Source: Christensenella sp. UBA3792 (GTDB lineage: Bacteria; Bacillota; Clostridia; Christensenellales; CAG-138). Taken from it: 11,205 nt of DNA. Within the stretch, counting starts at the first letter, position 1. Each line of letters opens with the position of its first letter. This document shows positions 1 to 7,357 of this stretch, piece after piece. The notes under the pieces were generated by a model. That model ran no database searches. It saw only the letters and a program-made list of their open reading frames with translations, and was not told where the DNA came from. Made by a program: the position numbers and the translations under genes. The stretch is taken from contig DFEW01000050.1 of assembly GCA_002369195.1 (NCBI GenBank), positions 25,785-36,989 of the forward strand, read 5' to 3'.

Positions 1-1062
1 AACGAGATCCTGATCTTCGACGAACCGACGGCGGTTCTGACCCCGCAGGAGATCACCGAACTCATGCAGATCATGAAGAACCTCAAGGCGGAGGGCAAGA
101 GCATTCTGTTCATCTCCCATAAGCTCAACGAGATCATGGAGGTTGCGGACCGCTGCACGGTTCTCAGAAAGGGAAAGTACATCGGCACCGTCAACATCTC
201 CGAAACTTCGAAGGAAGAGCTTTCGCGCATGATGGTCGGCCGCAACGTCAACTTCCACGTCGAAAAGAAGGAAGCGCACATCGGCGAAGAGATCCTGCGC
301 ATCGAGAACATGACGGTCGCCTCCAAGGTGCATAAAAACAACGCGGTCAAGAACGTCAGCTTGAACGTGCACGCGGGCGAGATCGTCTGCATCGCGGGCA
401 TCGACGGCAACGGCCAGTCCGAGTTCGTCTACGGCCTCACCGGTCTCGAACCGCTCGTTTCCGGCAAGATCACGATGTGCGGCAAGGATATCACCAGGAT
501 GCCGATCCGCAAGCGCAACATCTTGGGCATGAGCCACATTCCGGAGGATCGCCACAAGCACGGCCTCGTGCTCGACTATTCTCTGGAATACAACATGGTT
601 CTGGAGCGCTACTTCGAGCCGGAATTCACCAACAAAGCGGGCTTTTTGAAGAAAAAGAACATCCGCAAGTATACGGATCGGCTGATCGAGGAATTCGACA
701 TCCGTTCCGGTCAGGGCGCGATCACGATGGCGCGTTCGATGTCCGGCGGCAATCAGCAGAAGGCGATCGTCGCGCGCGAGATCGACAAGAACCCCGAGCT
801 GCTCGTTGCGGTGCAGCCGACCAGAGGTCTTGACGTCGGCGCGATCGAAGGCGTCCACAAGCAGCTGATCGCACAGCGCGATGCGGGCAAGGCGGTTCTG
901 CTGGTTTCTCTCGAACTCGACGAGGTCATGGACGTTCCGGACCGCATTCTCGTCATGTATGAAGGCGAGATCGTCGGCGAACTGGATCCGAAAAAGACGA
1001 CGCAGGAAGAGCTCGGCCTTTACATGGCGGGCGCGAAGAGAGACGAGGTGGTCGTAAAATGA
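1..1062 (+). CDS. ABC importer ATPase, nucleoside/simple-sugar type (5' end missing)
   Basis: This is the 3' part of a tandem-NBD ATPase that powers a BMP-lipoprotein-dependent importer of nucleosides or related compounds (NupO/YufO family; the wider group includes RbsA/MglA). The frame is open from base 1, so the gene starts outside the window. Counting from the first codon, NBD1 is represented only by its Walker B (ILIFDEPTAVLTPQE, residues 3-17) and switch histidine (SHKLNE, H40). NBD2 is complete: a relaxed Walker A GIDGNGQSE (133-141), signature SGGNQQK (248-254) and Walker B-like VQPTRGLDVG (271-280), where Q replaces the catalytic D/E pair seen in NBD1. This degenerate second site is normal for the family. 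The stop overlaps the next start as ATGA, so the permease is translationally coupled. Family is confident; the exact substrate cannot be read from sequence. Confidence 0.93.
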   Translation, partial: NEILIFDEPTAVLTPQEITELMQIMKNLKAEGKSILFISHKLNEIMEVADRCTVLRKGKYIGTVNISETSKEELSRMMVGRNVNFHVEKKEAHIGEEILRIENMTVASKVHKNNAVKNVSLNVHAGEIVCIAGIDGNGQSEFVYGLTGLEPLVSGKITMCGKDITRMPIRKRNILGMSHIPEDRHKHGLVLDYSLEYNMVLERYFEPEFTNKAGFLKKKNIRKYTDRLIEEFDIRSGQGAITMARSMSGGNQQKAIVAREIDKNPELLVAVQPTRGLDVGAIEGVHKQLIAQRDAGKAVLLVSLELDEVMDVPDRILVMYEGEIVGELDPKKTTQEELGLYMAGAKRDEVVVK

Positions 1063-2198
1063 AAAAGATCCTGAAGAACAAAGCGCTGCAATCGATTCTG
1101 GCAGCTTTGCTGTGCATCATCGTCGGCGTGCTCGTCGGCTACGTCGTGCTTCTGCTGATCGAGCCGAAGGGCGCAAACGATGCAATCGCCGGCGTTCTCA
1201 AGAACTTCTTTGCGCGTAAGAGCACGGCGCTGCGGCTGAAGGAACTCGGCAATACGCTCGTCAAGACGATGCCGCTGATCCTGTGCAGCTTGTCCGTCCT
1301 GTTTGCATACAAGGTCGGCCTCTTCAACATCGGCGCCGCCGGTCAGTACGTGGTCGGCGCAGGCGCGTGCCTCTACTGCGCGCTGGCGCTCGGACTCCCG
1401 TGGTACGTCTGCCTGCTCGCGGCGATCGTTGCGGGCGCGCTGCTTGCCGCGATCTCCGGTCTTTTGAAGGCATACTGCAACGTCAACGAGGTTATCTCCT
1501 GCATCATGCTGAACTGGATCAGCTTGTATGCGGTCAACACGCTGCTGTCGCCGTTCGCGCCGGTCGGCAAGAAGGACACCTACGAGATTTCGCAGATCAA
1601 CCCCGGCGCGCTGCTGCCGCGGCTCGGTCTCGATAAGCTGTTCAACGGCAACACCAAGGTCACGATCGCGCTGCCGATCACGATCATCCTCGCGATCCTG
1701 ATCTGGATCCTGCTCGAAAAGACCAAGCTCGGCTATGAGCTGCGCGCAACCGGTCTCAACAAGAACGCGGCGAAGTACTGCGGCATGAAGGAAAAGCGCA
1801 ACATCATCCTGACGATGATCATCGCGGGCGCGCTCTCCGGCGCAGCGGCAGGTCTGTACTTCCTCTCCGGCTTCAAAGAGTGGGACATCAACCAGAGCTC
1901 GGTTCCGGGCATGGGCTTCAACGGCATCGCAGGCGCGTTCCTCGGCGCATTGAACCCGATCGGCTCGATCTTCTCGTCGTTCTTCATTCAGCACATCACC
2001 GACGGCGGCGCGCTGAACCTGAACACGCAGAGCTATCCGCCGCAGATTGCGGACCTGATCTCCTCGATCATCATCTATCTGTGCGGCTTCGTCCTGTTCT
2101 TTAAGACGACGATGAACCGTCTCATCGACCGTGCGGAGGAGCGCAAGCTGCAAAAGCAGAAAGCTGCCGCAGGGAATACGGAAGGAGGTAACAAATAA
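1059..2198 (+). CDS. ABC importer permease 1, nucleoside type (NupP/YufP-like)
   Basis: Integral membrane permease (379 aa) of the BPD_transp_2 family, forming half of the heterodimeric channel of the importer. It begins with a basic N-terminus and a long hydrophobic helix (about 11-34), then about eight to ten further helices. Family landmarks are FNIGAAGQ (89-96), NVNEVISCIMLNWI (141-154) and the cytoplasmic coupling loop around LRATGLNKNAAKYCGM (228-243) followed by SGAAAGLYFLSG. Length is normal for the larger of the two permeases. The ATG overlaps the ATPase stop by 4 bp. Near its 3' end lies a perfect AGGAGGT (2183-2189) that serves the next gene, whose ATG shares one base with this TAA. 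The usual partner lipoprotein gene (BMP family) is not in the window and would be expected upstream. Confidence 0.93.
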   Translation: MKKILKNKALQSILAALLCIIVGVLVGYVVLLLIEPKGANDAIAGVLKNFFARKSTALRLKELGNTLVKTMPLILCSLSVLFAYKVGLFNIGAAGQYVVGAGACLYCALALGLPWYVCLLAAIVAGALLAAISGLLKAYCNVNEVISCIMLNWISLYAVNTLLSPFAPVGKKDTYEISQINPGALLPRLGLDKLFNGNTKVTIALPITIILAILIWILLEKTKLGYELRATGLNKNAAKYCGMKEKRNIILTMIIAGALSGAAAGLYFLSGFKEWDINQSSVPGMGFNGIAGAFLGALNPIGSIFSSFFIQHITDGGALNLNTQSYPPQIADLISSIIIYLCGFVLFFKTTMNRLIDRAEERKLQKQKAAAGNTEGGNK

Positions 2199-3139
2199 TG
2201 GATCTTTTGATACAGTATACGCTGGTATTTACCTCCGTCTTAACGCTCGTAGCACTCGGCGGATGCTTCTCGGAGCATTCCGGCGTCATCAACATCGGTC
2301 TCGAAGGCATCATGGTCATCGGCGCGCTCGGCGGCTCGCTGGTGCTGAAGTACATGAGCGTGACCACGCCGGCGATCTGGGTCGTTCTGGCAACGGTCGG
2401 CGTTGCGATCGCGGCTGGCGTCATCTACTCGCTCCTGCTCGGCGTCGCTTCCATCACGTTCAAGGCGGACCAGACGCTCGTCGGCACGGCAATGAACATG
2501 CTCGGCGTCGCAGCGGCAACGGTCGTCGTCAAGTCGGTGAACATCGCGGAAACGATGGGCTCCAACAACTCCCCGAAAGTCATCTACAGCGCGGTCAAGG
2601 ATAAGCTGCTGATCGTGCAGGGCACCGAATACAGCTGGTTCCTGCTCTTCGCTTTGGTGCTGCTGGTCGCATCGTACATCGTTCTCTATAAGACCAAGTT
2701 CGGTCTTCGTCTGCAGGCGTGCGGCGAGCATCCGCAGGCGGCGGCTTCCGTCGGCATCAACGTGCTGAAGATGCGCTACGCGGGCGTCATGATCTCCGGC
2801 GCGCTCGGCGGTCTCGGCGGCATCGTGTACATCACGGCGGGCGTTTCGCAGTGGTCGTTCGACGTCGGCGTCGCGGGCTTCGGCTTCCTGTCCCTGGCGG
2901 TTATGATCTTCGGTCAGTGGAAACCGGTGCGCATCGTGCTCGCGGCCTTGCTGTTCGGTCTGTTCCGCGCACTCGGCAGCGTCTACACGGGCTTCGACTT
3001 CCTCAACAACCTGAACATCCCGAAGAGCGTGTACAACATGCTTCCGTACATCGTCTCGCTGATCGTCCTCGCGCTGACCTCGAAGCGCTCCCGCGCGCCG
3101 AAGGCGGAGGGCATCCCGTACGACAAGGGCATGCGCTGA
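2198..3139 (+). CDS. ABC importer permease 2, nucleoside type (NupQ/YufQ-like)
   Basis: Second BPD_transp_2 permease (313 aa), the smaller partner of the channel heterodimer. Landmarks are SEHSGVINIGLEGIM (25-39), ADQTLVGTAMNMLG (90-103), and the coupling loop around ACGEHPQAAASVGINV followed by the SGALGGLGGIVYITAG helix. The tail ends in GIPYDKGMR, the kind of PYxxxxR terminus common in this subfamily. The start is fixed by AGGAGGT eight bases upstream and the TAATG overlap with the preceding gene. It is the last gene of the transport operon: a strong hairpin terminator follows 17 bases after the stop. Nucleoside or purine uptake is the likely role from family resemblance; other small ribose-containing substrates are possible. 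Confidence 0.93.
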   Translation: MDLLIQYTLVFTSVLTLVALGGCFSEHSGVINIGLEGIMVIGALGGSLVLKYMSVTTPAIWVVLATVGVAIAAGVIYSLLLGVASITFKADQTLVGTAMNMLGVAAATVVVKSVNIAETMGSNNSPKVIYSAVKDKLLIVQGTEYSWFLLFALVLLVASYIVLYKTKFGLRLQACGEHPQAAASVGINVLKMRYAGVMISGALGGLGGIVYITAGVSQWSFDVGVAGFGFLSLAVMIFGQWKPVRIVLAALLFGLFRALGSVYTGFDFLNNLNIPKSVYNMLPYIVSLIVLALTSKRSRAPKAEGIPYDKGMR

Positions 3140-3156
3140 GCATTCTCGAATTTCTC

Positions 3157-3184
3157 AAAAGGACGCGATCCGCGTCCTTTTTTC
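3157..3184 (+). terminator. Rho-independent terminator of the ABC importer operon
   Basis: An 11-bp stem (3157-3167 with 3171-3181; GC core GGACGCG/CGCGTCC, loop ATC) runs straight into a T tract ending at 3183. It lies just after the permease 2 stop and before the promoter of the next gene. Confidence 0.9.
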
Positions 3185-3190
3185 GTGCCG

Positions 3191-3219
3191 TTGCAATCCG
3201 GACGACCGCGTGATATGAT
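3191..3219 (+). promoter_or_regulatory. Sigma-A-type promoter with extended -10 for the P-loop NTPase gene
   Basis: TTGCAA (3191-3196), a 17-base spacer, then TATGAT (3214-3219) preceded by TG at 3211-3212, which makes an extended -10. It sits directly after the upstream terminator and about 30 bases before the start codon, so the downstream gene is probably transcribed on its own. Confidence 0.75.
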
Positions 3220-3249
3220 GGAGAAAAGCAATCGGAGAGGAAAAAGGCG

Positions 3250-3768
3250 ATGGTGATTCTGATCACGGGCGCGTCCCACACCGGTAAGACGCTGCTGGCG
3301 CAGAAGATGCTGGAACGGTACCGGTTTCCGTATCTTTGCATCGATCATTTGAAGATGGGGCTCATTCGGAGCGGGCGGACGAACCTGACGCCGGAGGACG
3401 ACGATGCACTCGTCGACTGCCTCTGGCCGATCGTTCGCGAGATCATCAAGACCGCGATCGAGAACGAGCAGAACCTGATCGTGGAGGGCTGCTACGTCCC
3501 GTTTGACTGGAGATCGGATTTTACGGCGCGCTACCTCCGTTCGATCCGGTTTATCTGCCTTGCCATGTCGGACGATTACATCGCCTCGAATGCTTCGCAG
3601 ATCGCGTCGCATGCTTCGGATATCGAAGCGAGGCAGGACGATTCCTACTGCACGGTCGATTGGCTCCTTCGGGAAAACCGCCGCGTGCGCGAGGGCTTTT
3701 TGCGCGCAGGCGAACCGGTCGCACAGATCGAGAGCGACTATACATCGACGATCGAAGGGCTGTTGTAA
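3250..3768 (+). CDS. Small P-loop NTPase/kinase-like protein
   Basis: A 172-aa cytoplasmic P-loop protein. The Walker A GASHTGKT (residues 7-14) follows the first beta strand (VILIT). A second hydrophobic strand NLIVEGCYV (75-83) and a third FICLAMSDDY (101-110) are spaced as in adenylate-kinase-like, 2-phosphoglycerate-kinase-like and zeta-toxin-like small-molecule kinases; the arginine-rich stretch RENRRVREGF (141-150) could be the lid. No transmembrane segment is seen. The start is supported by GGAGAGG (3234-3240) nine bases upstream. The gene has its own promoter and is followed by a terminator, so it is not part of the transporter operon or of the module beyond it. Its phosphoryl acceptor is unknown; I recognise the fold class but not a specific enzyme. 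Confidence 0.8.
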   Translation: MVILITGASHTGKTLLAQKMLERYRFPYLCIDHLKMGLIRSGRTNLTPEDDDALVDCLWPIVREIIKTAIENEQNLIVEGCYVPFDWRSDFTARYLRSIRFICLAMSDDYIASNASQIASHASDIEARQDDSYCTVDWLLRENRRVREGFLRAGEPVAQIESDYTSTIEGLL

Positions 3769-3823
3769 CGCGGTTCCGGCATGAAAGCGCTCGAATGCGG
3801 AACACCGATAAGGAGGAAAAGTT

Positions 3824-3856
3824 AAAACGAAGGGAAGCGATTCCCTTCGTTTTTTT
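3824..3856. terminator. Bidirectional terminator between convergent genes
   Basis: A 10-bp stem (3827-3836 with 3841-3850) with a GCGA tetraloop (GNRA type), extended by A/T pairs to 3824/3853 and followed by a T tract to 3856 on the + strand. On the - strand the same hairpin is followed by TTTT. It can therefore end both the P-loop NTPase transcript and the leftward zinc-ribbon/SPFH operon, which stops at 3890. Confidence 0.88.
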
Positions 3857-3889
3857 GAGCTGGTCATATGCAAGAAGTGAGAGAAATAA

Positions 3890-5458
3890 TTACTCCGCTC
3901 TTTTCTCAACCTCGTTTGCTACAGAAATATCTTTGAATTCTATTTTTGAGTTGCCGTGGAACAATTCACAACTAAATGTTGTATTTCCGGAAATATCCAT
4001 CTGTGCAGTGCTGTAAACCTCTCGCTTTTCAACATTTACAGCTTTTAGAGTATGGTTCCCTTCCAGTAAGCTGTCTTTCCAGAGCAGCGTCCCTCCGTTA
4101 GATACTGTTCCGATTTGAACATCATCTAAATAGATCTCCATATCATATTTGCTGAATAGCATATTGTCACCGGAGGTAACGACTATATCTACATAGCACA
4201 GCTTCTTGCAATACAGATCTATCCGAACATCCGGCATAATGCTTTTTCCTGCCTTATAGCTTTGACCGACAACAATCCATCGATCGGGATCCCAAGAAGG
4301 ATCGTTATCATTGGAGACAACTGTAGTAAAGCCTGCATCTAAAAGCGCAGTTCGAGCTTCCTCTATGGTTTTCCCTTCGACATCAATTACAGTAAGCTTC
4401 AGTGGCTCTGGGTCTTGCTCTTCAATGGCAGTTGTATCATCCGGCATTATGGAACGGGTGGATACAAACAACGACCTTCCTTTGTTGATGGTTTCTATGA
4501 GCGGTGCTGCTGCTCGATTCCACGCGATAAAGAGGCCGGTTATTAGTATCGCGATATAAACAATCAGTAGGACACTTCCGACAATCGCACGGTGCTTAAC
4601 TCTTTCCTTTATCAAGATTTCCGTTTGATTAATGCTGTTATACGTGTCGGCGATTGTTTTATCGTTTCCAAGGCTGACATCTGCCCGACGTTTCAGTTCA
4701 TCTCCTTTAGTGGTCCATTGATCCGTCCAGAATATCGTTCGGTCATCCACCTTTGCTTCATAGATAAATGCAACCTTTGATTTGATAAACAGCAGTGCTT
4801 CGATAATCGATCTTTTATCCGAAGGGAAGATGTAGTTTTCTATGAAGGCAGCCTTCTTCTGCTCGTCCTGCAGCAGATTATCCTTACCAATCCGCTTTAT
4901 CGATGGCTGAATGAGCCTCCTATAAATCGTACGAACGATAAGGGGAATCAATACAAACAAAACGTTGACTACGATCCAAGCCGTGCTGCTCTTACCACTG
5001 TCTTTTGCCGCAGCAATTTGATCGTCGTATGCTTGTATATGATCCTTGAAAGTTTCAACAGATTCGTTACACTCTTGACTGATAAATACAAACCCGCAGT
5101 CGGGACACTTCGCTACATGGCTTTGCACAACGCATCCACAGTTCGGGCATTTTTCAACCCCGCCGCGATAGGTCGTAGTGCGTGTAGTATTCCGCTCCTG
5201 CTTAATTCTTTTCAGCTCTTCTTCTTTTTGACGGAGCGCTTCCTTTTGGCGCTGTCGTTCCTCTTCATCACTTTGCCTTTTTTGTTTGAGCAATTCTTCC
5301 TGTTGCCGGAGCGAATCCTCTTTCTTTTTTAGTTCCTCCTGCTGAACTTGGATGCGTATGCGCATGTATTCCGGATATCGCGGATTCTCTGCGCCGCAAT
5401 ACCTGCAATGCTTACTACTTTCCTCTATTTGTCTGCCGCATTTAATGCAGTATGTCAT
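3890..5458 (-). CDS. Membrane protein with two zinc ribbons, coiled coil and PASTA-like domain
   Basis: A 522-aa protein of mosaic architecture; I do not recognise a named family for the whole. In order: zinc ribbon 1 (C4, C7, C18, C21); a highly charged K/E/Q/R-rich coiled coil (about 34-88); zinc ribbon 2 (C104, C107, C118, C121); a hydrophobic segment (about 160-178); a mixed domain (about 180-288); a second clear transmembrane helix (about 290-312); a PASTA-like domain (about 353-418, with GKTIEEARTALLDAGF); and a C-terminal beta-rich domain (about 420-512) with a PEGA-like LLEGNHTLKAVNV strand pair. PASTA domains generally bind peptidoglycan fragments or beta-lactams outside the cell; zinc ribbons are expected inside. 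GAGG (5467-5470) is eight bases before the ATG. The gene is last in the leftward operon, 50 bases after the SPFH gene. A role in linking envelope state to a cytoplasmic SPFH scaffold is inference. Confidence 0.85.
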   Translation of the reverse strand: MTYCIKCGRQIEESSKHCRYCGAENPRYPEYMRIRIQVQQEELKKKEDSLRQQEELLKQKRQSDEEERQRQKEALRQKEEELKRIKQERNTTRTTTYRGGVEKCPNCGCVVQSHVAKCPDCGFVFISQECNESVETFKDHIQAYDDQIAAAKDSGKSSTAWIVVNVLFVLIPLIVRTIYRRLIQPSIKRIGKDNLLQDEQKKAAFIENYIFPSDKRSIIEALLFIKSKVAFIYEAKVDDRTIFWTDQWTTKGDELKRRADVSLGNDKTIADTYNSINQTEILIKERVKHRAIVGSVLLIVYIAILITGLFIAWNRAAAPLIETINKGRSLFVSTRSIMPDDTTAIEEQDPEPLKLTVIDVEGKTIEEARTALLDAGFTTVVSNDNDPSWDPDRWIVVGQSYKAGKSIMPDVRIDLYCKKLCYVDIVVTSGDNMLFSKYDMEIYLDDVQIGTVSNGGTLLWKDSLLEGNHTLKAVNVEKREVYSTAQMDISGNTTFSCELFHGNSKIEFKDISVANEVEKRAE

Positions 5459-5508
5459 TCATTTTTCCTCAATCGATTCGTGAAGCGTACATCTGCTTCT
5501 ATTGTTTG

Positions 5509-6867
5509 TTATTTGGACGGAACGGGAGGCATGATGCTTGGCAGCACGTCTTGCAGCTCACTTATATCAGACAGTTTTTCCCATGCCTGCATTCCCGATT
5601 TCCATAATAGTGTTTCTTTATCGATGGAGCCTGATAAAGCCATTTGTTTCAAGGCGGTCGCATCGTAAGGTCCTGCCGGCTGCCCGTTAACGGCCACATA
5701 GTATGCAGGATTTGGCACGATTGGAGGGACCGTCATCTGCCCAACATTCATGTTGGACATAATGCCATTCATCGTTCCCGCGATATTTTGTCCAACGGCG
5801 CCGCCTAACGCCATGCCCACCATCATTGTTGCCGGATTGAAACCCATTCCGCCGCTGGTTTCTGCCCCAATATTGACGGAACCGGCTCCATTTGTGCCCA
5901 TCTGACCGAGAGCGTTTGCACCCGCGATACCGACTTCCGCCTGCTTTTCGATTTGGAAGGCTTCGATATTGGAGCTTTGCGTCTGCTTATGCTGTGAATA
6001 TTGAGCTTCTTCCCGTTTGATCCGTAAGGTTTCCTCATAATCCTTGGCTTCAATACGCTGTTTGTCCGCGATATTCTTGACCATCGCCTGCATCTGTGCT
6101 GCGGTGGTAGCCGTAACAACATCTTTAGTTACTGCCATAAGATGCTCATACGCAGGACTGGTTTTGTCGATTTCAATAGCACCGATGTCGACGGCAGTCG
6201 CCGTGACTCCAAAGGATTCTTTCAGCCTTTCTTTTATATCGAGCTCGATTGCATCATTGATAAGGGCTGTTTTACTCTCAAGCTGAACAACCGGAATATT
6301 GTTTGCGGCAGGAGCATTCGCAATCGTATCCTTGACATAGCGGTTGATTGCGTCCCGTATTTGTGTTTGAAAATCGTCCAAATCAAAGTCGATTAATCTG
6401 TGTAGCTTTATAAAGCTGCGGTAATCCGATACGTTGAATGTCACGTTTCCTCTGACTGCGACAGGTACGCCAAAGTCGGGGAAGCGAGGATCAAACACGT
6501 CAAAAAATGGTACGCCGAACCGTGCTTGAATTACCTTTGCGAGGTTGATAAAATACACTTCCGCTTGAAACGGTGTGTCCCCGCCATACGCCAAACCGAT
6601 GATCGAAGACAGTACAGGCAGGTTGGCTGTTTTTATGGCTTTGTTGAACGGTCCCTCAATGAAATCCTGCATTGTGCCGTTTTTCTGACGGTAAACGAAT
6701 ACGGCAACTTCGCCGTCTTTTACGTGCAAAGTTGATCCAAGTCGCAATGCGTTCTCTCTTTTGCTGCTTCCAGGCTGTACTCCGGCGGGATGCCACTTCC
6801 AAACTAAGTAATTTGGTTCGTCACAGCGAATAACATTCAGAATCCCCTTGTTTCGAAAGATACCCAT
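5509..6867 (-). CDS. SPFH-domain protein, YdjI/virion-core-like, with C-terminal GYF_2 domain
   Basis: A 452-aa cytosolic or membrane-peripheral scaffold protein. The N-terminal SPFH (band 7) region of the YdjI type covers about residues 15-235, starting with the characteristic LVWKWHP and including VYFINLAK and an AVDIGAIEID strand at its end. It is followed by an Ala/Lys/Glu coiled coil (about 240-312), a Gly/Ala/Met/Asn-rich hydrophobic linker (about 312-375) and a GYF_2/DUF4339-like domain (about 388-440) with GPY, W422 and GMQAW. Many relatives end in a zinc ribbon; here GYF_2 takes that position and the ribbons are on neighbouring proteins. SPFH proteins oligomerise and organise membranes; B. 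subtilis YdjI acts with PspA and the membrane proteins YdjG/YdjH. AGGAGG (6873-6878) precedes the ATG by five bases. The regulator gene lies 58 bases upstream on the same strand, with no convincing promoter in between. Confidence 0.9.
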   Translation of the reverse strand: MGIFRNKGILNVIRCDEPNYLVWKWHPAGVQPGSSKRENALRLGSTLHVKDGEVAVFVYRQKNGTMQDFIEGPFNKAIKTANLPVLSSIIGLAYGGDTPFQAEVYFINLAKVIQARFGVPFFDVFDPRFPDFGVPVAVRGNVTFNVSDYRSFIKLHRLIDFDLDDFQTQIRDAINRYVKDTIANAPAANNIPVVQLESKTALINDAIELDIKERLKESFGVTATAVDIGAIEIDKTSPAYEHLMAVTKDVVTATTAAQMQAMVKNIADKQRIEAKDYEETLRIKREEAQYSQHKQTQSSNIEAFQIEKQAEVGIAGANALGQMGTNGAGSVNIGAETSGGMGFNPATMMVGMALGGAVGQNIAGTMNGIMSNMNVGQMTVPPIVPNPAYYVAVNGQPAGPYDATALKQMALSGSIDKETLLWKSGMQAWEKLSDISELQDVLPSIMPPVPSK

Positions 6868-6925
6868 TTCTGCCTCCTACTATATTCAATAAAAATCGAT
6901 TGTGTGCCTTTTCTTTTTGTTCGCA

Positions 6926-7132
6926 TTATTGCGGATGCACAGCATCGCAAATGTCGCCTACATTGCAGTTCAGGTATTCGCAAATGCGCAGAAGAACCGA
7001 CAGAGCGACCTCCTCATTTTTTCGCAACTTTGTCATCGTACCTGTAGAGATAAGCAAATCCTTGCGCATGGTGGCAGGAGAAATGTCTCGCTCCAACAGG
7101 AGCATCCACAGCCTTTTATAACTGATCTTCAA
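6926..7132 (-). CDS. Small Xre/Cro-C1-type transcriptional regulator (TTG start)
   Basis: A 68-aa single-domain helix-turn-helix protein of the HTH_26 (YozG-like) kind. It reads MKISYKRLWMLLLERDIS, then a recognition region TGTMTKLRKNEEVALSVLLRICEYLNC and a short NVGDICDAV tail, which is essentially the whole family domain. No ATG is available before the conserved K-I-S-Y. TTG at 7132 is preferred because AGGAGG (7141-7146) lies eight bases upstream and because the family normally begins M-x-I-S-Y; the in-frame TTG at 7138 would leave only two bases after the ribosome site. It is the first gene after a near-consensus leftward promoter and precedes the SPFH gene, so it likely represses or controls its own operon and perhaps the divergent gene. 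That regulation is inferred from position only. Confidence 0.87.
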   Translation of the reverse strand: MKISYKRLWMLLLERDISPATMRKDLLISTGTMTKLRKNEEVALSVLLRICEYLNCNVGDICDAVHPQ

Positions 7133-7140
7133 GAGCAAGC

Positions 7141-7146
7141 CCTCCT
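7141..7146 (-). promoter_or_regulatory. Ribosome binding site that decides the regulator's TTG start
   Basis: On the - strand AGGAGG occupies these positions. The spacing is eight bases to TTG at 7132 but two bases to TTG at 7138, so the former is the plausible start. Confidence 0.75.
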
Positions 7147-7194
7147 ATATGACAAATGAACATTATGATCGGATGATTGTTTGCTACTGTAATA

Positions 7195-7223
7195 ATTCTA
7201 TTCGGCGAATGGTAATATGTCAA
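7195..7223 (-). promoter_or_regulatory. Leftward sigma-A promoter of the regulator-SPFH-zinc-ribbon operon
   Basis: Reading the - strand: TTGACA (7223-7218), a 17-base spacer, TAGAAT (7200-7195). The -35 is perfect and the -10 differs from TATAAT by one base. It lies about 60 bases before the regulator start codon and points away from the rightward promoter at 7305-7333. Confidence 0.85.
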
Positions 7224-7243
7224 TATGAAATCATGACTATATG

Positions 7244-7260
7244 GCAAGAATTCGCAAGAA
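7244..7260. promoter_or_regulatory. Candidate operator: heptamer direct repeat between divergent promoters
   Basis: GCAAGAA occurs twice (7244-7250 and 7254-7260), offset by ten bases, about one helical turn, so both copies face the same side of the DNA. It sits between the two divergent -35 elements. Binding by the neighbouring Xre protein is a guess. Confidence 0.35.
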
Positions 7261-7262
7261 GT

Positions 7263-7282
7263 TATCAAATTGTATTTTGATA
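7263..7282. promoter_or_regulatory. Candidate operator: inverted repeat TATCAAA-N6-TTTGATA
   Basis: A perfect 7-bp inverted repeat (7263-7269 and 7276-7282) with a six-base spacer lies 22 bases upstream of the rightward -35 box. The size and symmetry suit a dimeric helix-turn-helix regulator. In AT-rich DNA such a repeat can also arise by chance. Confidence 0.4.
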
Positions 7283-7304
7283 TTGATGTTTTTTAACAAG
7301 ATGT

Positions 7305-7333
7305 TTGACATTCCATCTGCGGAGGGGTATTAT
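7305..7333 (+). promoter_or_regulatory. Rightward sigma-A promoter of the small zinc-ribbon gene
   Basis: TTGACA (7305-7310), a 17-base spacer, TATTAT (7328-7333). The -35 is perfect and the -10 is one base from consensus. Transcription would begin near 7340, giving an untranslated leader of about 50 bases before the ATG at 7389. Confidence 0.87.
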
Positions 7334-7341
7334 ATTTATAT

Positions 7342-7357
7342 CCAACAAATGTGTTGG
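7342..7357 (+). promoter_or_regulatory. Small hairpin at the predicted 5' end of the zinc-ribbon transcript
   Basis: CCAACA (7342-7347), loop AATG, TGTTGG (7352-7357): a perfect 6-bp inverted repeat starting within a few bases of the expected transcription start. It could be a 5' mRNA-stabilising stem or, as DNA, an operator overlapping the start site; the sequence alone cannot separate these. Confidence 0.4.

Noticed and set aside
1020..2153. Long open frame on the - strand opposite permease 1
   Set aside because: It is an antisense shadow of a GC-rich gene: the product is rich in Arg/Asp/Gln, no domain is visible, and the + strand permease motifs are unmistakable.
3660..4016. + strand open frame running past the P-loop NTPase stop into the convergent gene
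   Set aside because: It reads through the bidirectional terminator, lies in a shifted frame of the NTPase gene and has no domain or ribosome site for its start.
6868..6925. Separate - strand promoter for the SPFH gene (TATAGT before the ribosome site)
   Set aside because: No acceptable -35 at 16-18 bases, and a -10 there would leave almost no leader before AGGAGG; co-transcription with the regulator is simpler.
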